Shown here: positions 24,587 through 33,439 of the stretch, one piece after another
Numbering within the stretch: position 1 is the first letter of the stretch
Layout of the letters: the number at the start of each line of letters is the position of its first letter
Assembly: GCA_015472025.1 (NCBI GenBank)
Contig: BNHL01000001.1
Coordinates: forward strand, 1,585,501-1,649,500
Length of the DNA: 64,000 nucleotides
From: Cytophagales bacterium WSM2-2
Lineage (GTDB): Bacteria > Bacteroidota > Bacteroidia > Cytophagales > Cyclobacteriaceae
Reading direction: 5' to 3'
Notes under the pieces: generated by a model
The model's database searches: none
Seen by the model: the letters and a program-made list of their open reading frames with translations, nothing else
What the model was told of the DNA's origin: nothing
Translations under genes and position numbers: made by a program

Positions 24587-26497
24587 TTTGCCGAGCGGTA
24601 TATGAATTGTAAATGTGGTCCCTTTCTCCAATTCGCTTTGCACGGCAATTTCTCCACCGATGTGCTTGAGGTAATCATAGCAAAGCCCCAACCCTATTCC
24701 TGTACCCTTTTCACTACTGGTGCCTTCCGTACTCACTGTGGATTTTGCATGGAATAGTGTTTGGGCCACTTCTGCCGGCATTCCTTTTCCATTGTCTTTT
24801 ATTCTTAGTGAAAAACTTTGTTCGTCTCGCCTTGCGTAAATCTCAACGCGTCCATTTTCATATGAAAATTTAATTGCGTTAGCGATCAGGTTTCGTAAAA
24901 CAAGGCTGAGGATTTGCTCATCGGAATAGATCTCCATTTCGGGAACATCGCTGATCAACTCAATATTCTTGTGCTCAGCTATGTTCTTGAAAATCTTAAA
25001 GTGCTCTTCAACCAGTTTATGCAGATTGACTTTGGAGATGGAGACCTTCACTCCTTTCAACTGACTTGATGTCCACAAGAGAATGTTATCAACGAGCATT
25101 GAGGTGGTACTCAGATTTTCAGTGATATCGCGAGTTACGGATTTCATCTCCTGATCTGTGAATCCTCCCTTATGATAAATATTTAAAACGCCACGCAGTG
25201 AATTAAGAGGGCTTTTGAGGTCATGAGAGACAACCGATAACAGTTTTTCGCGGACTTGATTAGCCTTGGTTAGTTCAGTAGTACGTGCCTGCACCTTAGC
25301 CTCCAGTTCAATATTAACCATCTCCAGTTTTTTATAAGCCACGGCATAATGATTAGCCAGAAGATAAACCTGGAAGAGTAGAAAAATCAGTACGCCTAGC
25401 TCCACGAGAAACGGAAAAGAGATACTAATAAAAAGAACGCGGCTGTTCTGCAAAATCTCAAGTAGTATGAAGGGGAATGAAGCAAGGACTCCAAGCAAAA
25501 TGATGGACGCATCTTTATTACCTGCTCTCCACGCTTTGGTAATGACTGCAACAGAATATGCAAAACCGGCGATGAGCAACAAATGACAAACATCCAATAC
25601 CCGGGAATAAATCGCGTGAGGTGTAAATACCACCACCAGGCAGAGCAAGGTACTCATCGTAACAAAAAAAGGAATTGGCTTCCGATAAGCCTGCATCGGG
25701 AACAAGTAATAGGAGTAGAGAGGAAAAATCGCAGCCACTGCATAAACGACAAAATATTCCATCTTCTTCCAGAAATCCAGGGATATCGAAGGGTAAAGGT
25801 CAGGCAGGAGAAACGACCCACCGTGTGTCACCAACGCACGCAAGGCAACGATCAAACAGATCAGACCGAGATACAAATAGGGCTTTCCTTTTTGGTAAAG
25901 GAAAAAGAGAATGATCTGGTACACGAACATGGCAATGAGACTGCCAACAAAAAAATTCTCAACGCCTTTACGTGCGTTCACGCGCTGGAGGATAACCGAG
26001 GTTGGGCCTATATACGGAGCACTTACGATTCCTCCACGGCTATATGAATAGTTAATTACCTGAACCACGAGCTCAATCATCGTTGTGTCAGCAGGTACCG
26101 CAATCAGTAAGCTGCTAAATTTTGCACGGTATTTTGCGGGGTCCACATCGCACACGCCAAGCTCATCAACTAGCTTGCCGTTCAGCCAAACTTTGGCCGT
26201 TGAATTAATGATGGGGATCAGGATGGAATGACTAGGCATGGTTTCGTTTAGACGAATCTTCACACGATAGGTGCCGATACCAGTGTCAGGATGCCCTATG
26301 TCTATCCATGAACCCGGAACATGAAGCAACGTATCTCCCAATGATTTTTGAAAATCATCAGGGGTTAAAAGTCGGTTCCAAACAAATTCCCAATCGCCAC
26401 TCAGAGGAAGAACCCCGGTGCTATTAATTTTTATCTCTTGAGAAAGAGCCGGAAAACATACTAAAACCAAAATAGCCAATTGACCTAGTCTGCCCAC
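24584..26497 (-). CDS. 7TMR-DISM-type sensor histidine kinase
   Basis: The 637-residue protein has a signal peptide, a galactose-binding-like extracytoplasmic domain (about 25-180), seven membrane spans (about 185-385), a short coiled coil, and a kinase core. The phosphorylated histidine lies in SVVSHDLKSPLNSL, and the ATP-binding motifs are NLIANAIKFS, DNGKGMP and GTGIGLGLCYD. This is a membrane sensor likely to bind a small extracellular ligand. No response regulator is adjacent. The start is GTG at 26497; an upstream TAACTTTC is a weak -7 candidate. Confidence 0.9.
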   Translation of the reverse strand: MGRLGQLAILVLVCFPALSQEIKINSTGVLPLSGDWEFVWNRLLTPDDFQKSLGDTLLHVPGSWIDIGHPDTGIGTYRVKIRLNETMPSHSILIPIINSTAKVWLNGKLVDELGVCDVDPAKYRAKFSSLLIAVPADTTMIELVVQVINYSYSRGGIVSAPYIGPTSVILQRVNARKGVENFFVGSLIAMFVYQIILFFLYQKGKPYLYLGLICLIVALRALVTHGGSFLLPDLYPSISLDFWKKMEYFVVYAVAAIFPLYSYYLFPMQAYRKPIPFFVTMSTLLCLVVVFTPHAIYSRVLDVCHLLLIAGFAYSVAVITKAWRAGNKDASIILLGVLASFPFILLEILQNSRVLFISISFPFLVELGVLIFLLFQVYLLANHYAVAYKKLEMVNIELEAKVQARTTELTKANQVREKLLSVVSHDLKSPLNSLRGVLNIYHKGGFTDQEMKSVTRDITENLSTTSMLVDNILLWTSSQLKGVKVSISKVNLHKLVEEHFKIFKNIAEHKNIELISDVPEMEIYSDEQILSLVLRNLIANAIKFSYENGRVEIYARRDEQSFSLRIKDNGKGMPAEVAQTLFHAKSTVSTEGTSSEKGTGIGLGLCYDYLKHIGGEIAVQSELEKGTTFTIHIPLGK

Positions 26498-26571
26498 GGG
26501 GGAAAGTTAATCAAACACTTGCTATCGTTGAAGTGAAGGGATACATATCGTTTTAAGTTCTTACTCGCTCG

Positions 26572-26579
26572 TATATTTG
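26572..26579 (+). promoter_or_regulatory. -7 promoter box for the S41 protease operon
   Basis: TATATTTG matches TAnnTTTG exactly. A TTTT at 26551-26554 lies 17 bases upstream as a weak -33. Initiation near 26584 would give a leader of about 13 bases to the GTG at 26597. Confidence 0.5.
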
Positions 26580-26596
26580 CCATCCAAAAAACTTCG

Positions 26597-28630
26597 GTGA
26601 CGTCACAGTCTTGCATCGGCTTTCTGGCATATATTCTGAGTTTCGGTTGTTTCGCACAATCCCAACCTCCGGTTATCTGCGATCGGGCATCTGGGATATT
26701 AAAAGTGATTCTGGAAAATCATGTGAGTCCCCCGAAACTTGATGAAGGTTTTTTATTTCAATTGAAATCAGGACTTCTGACAGAGCTTGATCCGTATGGA
26801 TTGTATTTCACTGAAAGCGACTTGAAAAACGACTCCATTTCTATCTCCATTGTCAATCTTGAGGGCAAAGGTGAATGCCGGTTGGCATCGCTGCTAATGC
26901 CGTTCTTCAAAAAGAAGCTGATCGAAGCTGATCTATTCATCGCATCAACGTTGTCAACTCCATTATCTTTCATCAAAGACGACTCTGTTTCTACTCACTT
27001 GTTCAGAGAGCATCATTTCGCAAAAAATAAGGTAGAGCTAAGGCAAAAATGGAAGCAGTTAATCACGCTGGATGTGTTGATGAACATCCAAAGACTGACG
27101 CAACCCAATGCGACTTCAATCGATTCAAAAACATTGCTATCCTTCGAAAAAATTGCGAGGAATAAAGTGCTAGAAAGAAACCGTAAAAAAATTAAAAAGT
27201 TTCTCGAATCCGATAAGTTCACCACAATGGTGCAAGACGCATTTTTAAAATCGCTGGCACATGCATTCGATCCCCATACAGAGTATTTTTCTGAAACCGA
27301 AATGAAGCTTTTTCAATCAGGTCTCTCGACCACAGCACCTTCTTTTGGATTCGAACTTAAGAGAAACAATTGGGGAGAGGTTTCCATTCTCAGAGTGGTG
27401 CCCGGCAGTTCCGCCTGGAACAGCAACGAAGTACATAAAGGCGATATTCTCCTGCAGGTTCGCAATGCTAAGGGTGAGTTTTCTGACGTTGATGACTTCG
27501 ATGTTGATCCGGACGAACTCATAAAATCCTGGGGTGAAGATCAAATTGAACTGAAGCTGAAAAAAGCAGATGGAAAAATTGCAACGGTAAAATTATTTAA
27601 AGGAAAAATTGAGTCAGTAGAAAACAGGGTTCAGGGTTTTGTTCTCGATGGCCAAAAGAAAATAGGTTATGTTTCACTCCCGAGTTTTTATAAAGAATGG
27701 AATAGTGAGAATTCAAATGAGGGCTGCTCAAATGACCTCGCCAAGGAAATAATCAAACTGAAAAAAGAAGGAATCGAAGGGTTGATCCTTGACTTGAGAT
27801 TTAATGGCGGAGGATCGATCGAAGAAGCAATTGACGTAACCGGTATTTTTATCGATGGCGGTCCGGTGGCTGTTGTCAAAACAAAAGATCAGGCGCTGTT
27901 GACTTTAAAGGATTCTAACCGCGGCTCGGTTTATGACGGACCTTTAGTTGTGATGGTCAATGGTGCGAGCGCATCGGCTTCTGAATTTGTCGCGGCTGCC
28001 TTACAAGACTACAACCGTGCACTGATCGTAGGAACCTCAACCTATGGCAAAGGCACCGGGCAAATAGTACTTCCTGTAAATTCAAATAACAACGGGTTTA
28101 TAAAAGTGACTATGGAAAAACTGTACCGGATCACAGGCCGGACCAATCAAAAACGTGGTGTAAAGCCTGACATTGCCATTCCTGATCTGACGGATGAATT
28201 CGTATCCAAAGAAATACAAAGCCCAAGCGCCCTTCTAGCAGACTCTGTTTCCAAGAAATTGTTTTACACCGCTCTGGCCGATATTGAAAAAGCACAACTA
28301 AAGCTTGCCAGTAACCGGAGAACTGTTCATGATCAGCGATTTTTGCGATTGGACTCAATGAGAAGATTCTATCGCAAAGCAATTCCTTTAAAGATCGAAT
28401 CCTTTTCAAACTATTTTTCGATGTTGGATAGATTCACAAATAAAATGGAAATAGGACAAGCCGCAGCGAATTTCAAGGTGATACACAATCAATTTGACAA
28501 TTCTGTATTGACGATCGATCCTTATCGAAAAAGCATTAGCGATGAATCCTCAGCGCAAATCAGGAATAGTGTGTTCATCGATGAAGCCTACCTGATTATT
28601 TCCGATTACGTTAACATGATTAAAAAATGA
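26597..28630 (+). CDS. Prc-type C-terminal processing protease (family S41)
   Basis: The exported protease degrades or trims periplasmic substrates from their C-termini. A signal peptide leads to a helical N-terminal domain, a PDZ domain (about 250-335, including GFELKRNNWGEVSILRVVPG), and the S41 catalytic domain. The nucleophile is Ser458 in NGASASASE and the general base is Lys485 in TYGKGTGQ. The 677-residue length and the long C-terminal region match the Prc/tail-specific group rather than short CtpA. The start is GTG at 26597. The next gene starts inside its stop codon (ATGA). Confidence 0.9.
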   Translation: MTSQSCIGFLAYILSFGCFAQSQPPVICDRASGILKVILENHVSPPKLDEGFLFQLKSGLLTELDPYGLYFTESDLKNDSISISIVNLEGKGECRLASLLMPFFKKKLIEADLFIASTLSTPLSFIKDDSVSTHLFREHHFAKNKVELRQKWKQLITLDVLMNIQRLTQPNATSIDSKTLLSFEKIARNKVLERNRKKIKKFLESDKFTTMVQDAFLKSLAHAFDPHTEYFSETEMKLFQSGLSTTAPSFGFELKRNNWGEVSILRVVPGSSAWNSNEVHKGDILLQVRNAKGEFSDVDDFDVDPDELIKSWGEDQIELKLKKADGKIATVKLFKGKIESVENRVQGFVLDGQKKIGYVSLPSFYKEWNSENSNEGCSNDLAKEIIKLKKEGIEGLILDLRFNGGGSIEEAIDVTGIFIDGGPVAVVKTKDQALLTLKDSNRGSVYDGPLVVMVNGASASASEFVAAALQDYNRALIVGTSTYGKGTGQIVLPVNSNNNGFIKVTMEKLYRITGRTNQKRGVKPDIAIPDLTDEFVSKEIQSPSALLADSVSKKLFYTALADIEKAQLKLASNRRTVHDQRFLRLDSMRRFYRKAIPLKIESFSNYFSMLDRFTNKMEIGQAAANFKVIHNQFDNSVLTIDPYRKSISDESSAQIRNSVFIDEAYLIISDYVNMIKK

Positions 28631-29670
28631 AAGCACTGATGTTTAAATTCTTCCCTGTCATTTTCCTTCTATCAATCTCTTATTCTGTAAACAGCCAGGA
28701 CATCACCGATGCCCACGCTTACCTTTCATTTGTAGGCGATCAGTTTGAAGAGATCTCGAAAGACATGATGAGCTATACAAGTGCAGCTTCTCATGGCAAA
28801 AGTGCCAGGAAGGTGGAGAAGAAAAGGCAGGAGCTGATCCTCACTGTAAAGAACGCAGAAACTAACATGCGAAAACTAAAGCCCTTCAATGGTGACCATG
28901 CTTTCCGTGATTCTGTGGTTTCTTATTTTCATATAAACTCACTTGTCTTAAAAGAGGAGTATGCCAAAATTGTTGACATGGAGGAAGTAGCCGAACAATC
29001 ATATGATATGATGGAGGCTTATCTCCTCGCCAAAGAAAAAGCAGGAGACAAACTGGACGAAGCTTACAGGAGAGCATCCAACCAGATGAAGATTTTCGCT
29101 GACAGCAATAAAATTACTTTGATTGAAAATTCCAGCAAGCTGTCGCAGAAAATCGATGTTGCCAACAAAGTAACGCAATACCACAACCAGGTCTATCTTA
29201 TTTTCTTTAAAAGCTACAAGGATGAATTCTATCTCACCGAAGCGATCAATAAGAAAGATATCAGCGCTATCGAGCAGGCCAAAAATTCTCTGGACAAACA
29301 CGCCTCCGAAGGAATGAGTCTTTTAATGAAGACCAGTGCTTTTGGCAATGACGCGTCTTTGAAAAATGCATGCATGAAAGTGCTTGAGTTTTATAAAGCC
29401 GAGGCGACAAAAATCCCGGGGTTAGTTGATTTCTTTTTGAAGAAAGAAAACTATGAGAAGGCTCGAAAAGCCTTTGAAGAAAAAAGAGAGTCTGAGCGCT
29501 CTCAATCCGACATCGACAACTATAATAAAATGGTGAATGAGTACAACGCGGCCATTGGCAAGTCAAATGCGCTAAACAATGAATTGAATAAAGGCAGGGC
29601 TACGTCTCTTAATAACTGGAATAAGGCGTCTGATGAATTCCTCGACAATCAAATGCCTACTTACCGTTAA
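28627..29670 (+). CDS. Secreted helical protein, possibly LIC11966-like
   Basis: A signal peptide (ending NSQ, about residue 24) leads to a mostly helical, charged chain of 347 residues. The conserved-looking segment MSYTSAASHGKSARKVEKKR near the N-terminus is reminiscent of the LIC11966 family of surface proteins; this is tentative. No enzyme motif is seen. It overlaps the S41 protease by four bases, so the two are translationally coupled, and it may be the substrate, adaptor or inhibitor of that protease. About 94 bases separate it from htpG. Confidence 0.75.
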   Translation: MKALMFKFFPVIFLLSISYSVNSQDITDAHAYLSFVGDQFEEISKDMMSYTSAASHGKSARKVEKKRQELILTVKNAETNMRKLKPFNGDHAFRDSVVSYFHINSLVLKEEYAKIVDMEEVAEQSYDMMEAYLLAKEKAGDKLDEAYRRASNQMKIFADSNKITLIENSSKLSQKIDVANKVTQYHNQVYLIFFKSYKDEFYLTEAINKKDISAIEQAKNSLDKHASEGMSLLMKTSAFGNDASLKNACMKVLEFYKAEATKIPGLVDFFLKKENYEKARKAFEEKRESERSQSDIDNYNKMVNEYNAAIGKSNALNNELNKGRATSLNNWNKASDEFLDNQMPTYR

Positions 29671-29764
29671 CCAGTAAGTAACTGCCAACCTGTCACAATC
29701 CACGAATGGAACAAGATTTGAGTTGGCTCTAAACACAATTTTTATCCAAAGAAATTAAGAAGAT

Positions 29765-31663
29765 ATGGCACAAACGGCTGAAAAAGGTACGATCTCGATA
29801 CATACCGAGAATATATTTCCGATTATCAAGAAATTCCTCTACTCAGACCACGAGATATTTTTGCGAGAGCTGGTCAGCAATGCAGTAGATGCCACTCAAA
29901 AACTGAAAAAATTAGCCGCTCTCGGCGAAGCCACCGGGGAGCTCGGTGACCTAAAAATAGAAGTCAGCTTTGATAAAAAAGAGAAGACCATCACCGTAAG
30001 TGACAAGGGTCTGGGTATGACTGGCGAGGAGATTAAGAAATACATCAACCAGATCGCATTCTCTGGCGCCACTGAATTCGTTGAGAAGTTTAAGGATAAA
30101 GCCGATGCCAAGGACATCATCGGAAAGTTTGGTCTCGGCTTTTACTCTGCCTTCATGGTAGCAGATAAAGTTGAATTGATTTCCAAATCATTCAGGCCCG
30201 ATACTGAAGCTGCACGGTGGGAGTGCGATGGTTCAACAGAATTCGAATTGACTTCGACAAAAAAAGAAACCAGGGGAACAGATGTCATCCTCCATATCAA
30301 CAAGGACTCTGAAGAATTTCTTGACGAATGGAGACTCAAGGGCATATTGGAAAAATACTGCAAGTTCCTTCCGGTCGAAATTAAGTTCGGAACGAAGGAT
30401 GAAAGCGTTGAAGATGGCACTGATAAGGACGGCAAACCAAAGTACAAGACTGTCAGCAAAGACCGTATCATCAACAACACATCACCCATCTGGACAAAGG
30501 CACCAAGTGAACTAAAAGACGAAGATTATCTGAAATTCTACAAAGAGCTTTATCCTTTCTCGGAAGATCCACTCTTTTGGATTCACCTCAATGTCGACTA
30601 TCCTTTCAATCTCACTGGGGTACTCTATTTTCCCAAGATCAAGAATGAGTTCGAGGTTCAGAAGAATAAAATCCAGCTCTACTCTCGTCAGGTGTTCATC
30701 ACGGATGAAGTAAAAGATGTTGTGCCTGATTTTTTAATGCTGCTTCACGGGGTCCTGGATTCACCGGACATTCCTTTGAATGTGTCTCGCAGTTATTTGC
30801 AAAGCGATGCCAATGTTAAGAAGATCAGCCAGCATATCACTAAAAAAGTCGCTGACAAACTGGTGGATATGTTCGTTAAAGACCGCAAGGAATTTGAAAA
30901 GAAATGGGATGACATCAGTGTGTTTGTTCGTTATGGAATGATCAGCGATGAAAAATTCTACGATAAGTCGAAAGAATTTGCGCTGTTGAAAAACGTGGAT
31001 GCACAATACTTTACACTGAAAGAGTACGAAGAGAAGGTAAAAATCAATCAAACGGATAAAGACAAGAATGTAGTTTATCTCTATACTAGTGATGCCGGTA
31101 AGCAACATTCTTTTATCGAATCCGCAAAAGCAAAAGCTTACGATGTACTTGTGCTCGACAGCGTCATCGACAGCCATTTTATAGGTCACCTCGAACAAAA
31201 GTTGGAGAAAACCCAGTTGAAGCGGGTAGATAGTGAAGTCACAGACAAACTGATTGCCAAAGACGAAAAGATAGAAAGCATTCTCAGCAAGAGCGAAGAA
31301 GAAAGCGTTAAGGCCGTTTTCGAAAAAGCAATCAATAACAAGAGCATGACGCTCGCCATTGAGTCGCTTTCTCCTGATGATCTTCCCGTTACTGTTACTA
31401 TGAGTGAGTGGATGCGCAGGATGAAAGACATGGCTCGCTCGGGCGGTGGCGGAATGAATTTCATGGGGGGAATGCCCGACAGCTACAATGTGGCGATCAA
31501 TGGAAATCACCAGATTATTCAGAAAATAATACAGGCCGAGACGGAAGAGCAAAAACAAAAATTGGCCAAGCAAGCTTACGACCTTGCCCTGCTTTCACAA
31601 AGTATGCTTACCGGGGCTGATCTGACCAACTTCATCAAACGAAGTGTGGAACTCGTTTCATAA
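29765..31663 (+). CDS. htpG: Molecular chaperone HtpG (Hsp90)
   Basis: HtpG is the bacterial Hsp90. The N-terminal GHKL ATPase domain has the catalytic-region motif FLRELVSNAVDAT, then the nucleotide loops DKGLGM and GKFGLGFYSAFMVAD. The middle domain carries FPKIKNEFEVQKNKIQLYSRQVF and NVSRSYLQSD. The C-terminal dimerisation domain lacks the eukaryotic MEEVD, as expected. The length of 632 is typical. The plus-strand gap before it is AT-rich without a clear -7 box; the gene after it is a histidine kinase 87 bases on. Confidence 0.96.
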   Translation: MAQTAEKGTISIHTENIFPIIKKFLYSDHEIFLRELVSNAVDATQKLKKLAALGEATGELGDLKIEVSFDKKEKTITVSDKGLGMTGEEIKKYINQIAFSGATEFVEKFKDKADAKDIIGKFGLGFYSAFMVADKVELISKSFRPDTEAARWECDGSTEFELTSTKKETRGTDVILHINKDSEEFLDEWRLKGILEKYCKFLPVEIKFGTKDESVEDGTDKDGKPKYKTVSKDRIINNTSPIWTKAPSELKDEDYLKFYKELYPFSEDPLFWIHLNVDYPFNLTGVLYFPKIKNEFEVQKNKIQLYSRQVFITDEVKDVVPDFLMLLHGVLDSPDIPLNVSRSYLQSDANVKKISQHITKKVADKLVDMFVKDRKEFEKKWDDISVFVRYGMISDEKFYDKSKEFALLKNVDAQYFTLKEYEEKVKINQTDKDKNVVYLYTSDAGKQHSFIESAKAKAYDVLVLDSVIDSHFIGHLEQKLEKTQLKRVDSEVTDKLIAKDEKIESILSKSEEESVKAVFEKAINNKSMTLAIESLSPDDLPVTVTMSEWMRRMKDMARSGGGGMNFMGGMPDSYNVAINGNHQIIQKIIQAETEEQKQKLAKQAYDLALLSQSMLTGADLTNFIKRSVELVS

Positions 31664-31750
31664 CTTGTTCAATTAAGGTTCAGCAATTCCAAAAATAATG
31701 AGTGCGCCAGTTTCTTTGAATTTTGGCTATCATTGCTGATATTCTCCCCT

Positions 31751-33379
31751 ATGAACAGGGGCCTTCCGTCATTAATTTTAAAATGGACCTGGCTGAGTTG
31801 GCTTCAGGTCAGCCTGGTTTTGGTTACAGGCTCCGTCATATCCCTGCTCCTGCGCAATTTCAATAATTCGCTGCTACTCTATCTTCCTGCGGCACTGAGC
31901 ATCGTTTTGATCCATTGGTTCGGGTTAAGAATTCTAATCCTTTCCTACCTCAACGGAATACTTACTTTGTTTTTGTGGAATGCTCCTGGCGAGCTGCCCA
32001 GATATTTACTCCTCGCAACTCACGAACCCCTGGTAGCGCTTCTCTCCTGGTTGCTAGCGCGCCAATGGGTCAAGCCATCCGAAGGTTTTTTAACTACTCC
32101 GGTTTTTGTACGCTTCACGTTTTTCGGGATTGCTATCCCTGATGTCGCCAATTGTTTTTATAGCTACCACTATTCTTTTGTAAATGGAGACCTCTCCAAA
32201 GTCTTGCTGCTTTGGCTTGCTGATTTTATAACGATCTATTCAATTGCTATTCCTATACTTCATTTTGTAAAACCCGTTTCCACCACCAACGGATTAATGA
32301 AACTTAATCTCTGTAAAGTGGACTCAATGAATTCTGTAAGGAAAAACGGAAGGGATTTATTGCTCCTAAGCATTTTCTTTTTGGGTCTCAATTTTATAAT
32401 AGACTTTACTGAGTATTGGTTTGTTTATGGCATTTGTGCTACGGTCGTTGCAATCCGCAGGGGTTTTGACATTACTCTTCTCACTAATTTCATCCTTTTC
32501 TGCTTAAGTTACCTAGTGCCTTTTGTAGTCTTGGCAAATTTCAAATCTATTCCGCAGCCCTCCGAAATGCTCAGCGTTCATTTGGGAATGGCCACAATGT
32601 TTTTTGTTTCTGCTTTAATTGGTTGTGCGGTTTCTGATTTCAGAAGGAAAGAAACCGAGCTCACCCTTCAGAAAAAGCAATTGGAAAATGCTAACGAGCA
32701 ATTACATAAGACGAATAGCGAACTGGACAGATTTGTTTACAGTGTTTCACACGATATCAGCGCTCCGCTTAAATCAATCAAAGGTTTGGTGGCGCTAAGC
32801 AGGCTTGAAAAAGACTCCTCCTTTTCTCAATTGTATTTGGATAAAATTGAAACGAGTGTTCATAAACTCGAGGGTTTCGTGGGGGAGGTACTTGATCATT
32901 CCCGCACAGTCAGAAAAGAAATCAAATTAGAAGCTATACATCTTGAGTCTTTCATCCGTGAAATTTCAGAAAACCTGAAGTACATTGATAATTTCAATAA
33001 AATTCGTTTCTCATACGATTTTAAGATCGCAGTTATTAATTCCGATAAGTTTTTACTAAAAGTAGCGTTGAGTAATTTGTTGTCGAATGCAGTGAAATAC
33101 CAGAAACGTTTTCACGAACACGTGCCTGAAATCAAGATCTCCTCGAGGGAAATCAATCATCGGTCTGAAATAAGTATTGCTGACAACGGAGAAGGCGTTG
33201 CCGAGGAATATAAAGGTAAAATTTTTGAAATGTTCTATCGTGGCACCAGCAATTCCTCTGGAGCGGGCCTTGGCTTGTACATCGCGAAGGAAGCAGTAGA
33301 AAAACTGAATGGATCAATCACCATGAATACCGCTTATGGACAAGGCTCTGTCTTCACTTTATTGTTGCCTTTACAATAA
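31751..33379 (+). CDS. MASE1-like membrane sensor histidine kinase
   Basis: About eight membrane spans in residues 10-300 form a MASE1-like sensor module. A coiled coil (about 310-330) leads to a HisKA domain with the phosphorylated histidine in SVSHDISAPLKSI, and a HATPase domain with LLSNAVKYQ, DNGEGV and GAGLGLYIAKE. The signal is unknown. The frame opens with a TTG at 31733; the ATG at 31751 is preferred. It is convergent with the TPR histidine kinase and has no response regulator nearby. Confidence 0.87.
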   Translation: MNRGLPSLILKWTWLSWLQVSLVLVTGSVISLLLRNFNNSLLLYLPAALSIVLIHWFGLRILILSYLNGILTLFLWNAPGELPRYLLLATHEPLVALLSWLLARQWVKPSEGFLTTPVFVRFTFFGIAIPDVANCFYSYHYSFVNGDLSKVLLLWLADFITIYSIAIPILHFVKPVSTTNGLMKLNLCKVDSMNSVRKNGRDLLLLSIFFLGLNFIIDFTEYWFVYGICATVVAIRRGFDITLLTNFILFCLSYLVPFVVLANFKSIPQPSEMLSVHLGMATMFFVSALIGCAVSDFRRKETELTLQKKQLENANEQLHKTNSELDRFVYSVSHDISAPLKSIKGLVALSRLEKDSSFSQLYLDKIETSVHKLEGFVGEVLDHSRTVRKEIKLEAIHLESFIREISENLKYIDNFNKIRFSYDFKIAVINSDKFLLKVALSNLLSNAVKYQKRFHEHVPEIKISSREINHRSEISIADNGEGVAEEYKGKIFEMFYRGTSNSSGAGLGLYIAKEAVEKLNGSITMNTAYGQGSVFTLLLPLQ

Positions 33380-33439
33380 TCCAGTCGAGCTATTTAATAT
33401 TGCTTGTGCCAGTCAAGAGGATTTAACATTTACAAAAGC

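Noticed and set aside
25583..26047. A 154-codon plus-strand frame within the DISM kinase gene
   Set aside because: It is antisense to the membrane-sensor region and is rich in polar residues without a domain, as expected for the complement of a hydrophobic coding stretch.
30761..31573. A 270-codon open frame on the minus strand inside htpG
   Set aside because: It is wholly antisense to a highly conserved chaperone gene, and its residues show no signal, domain or sensible composition.
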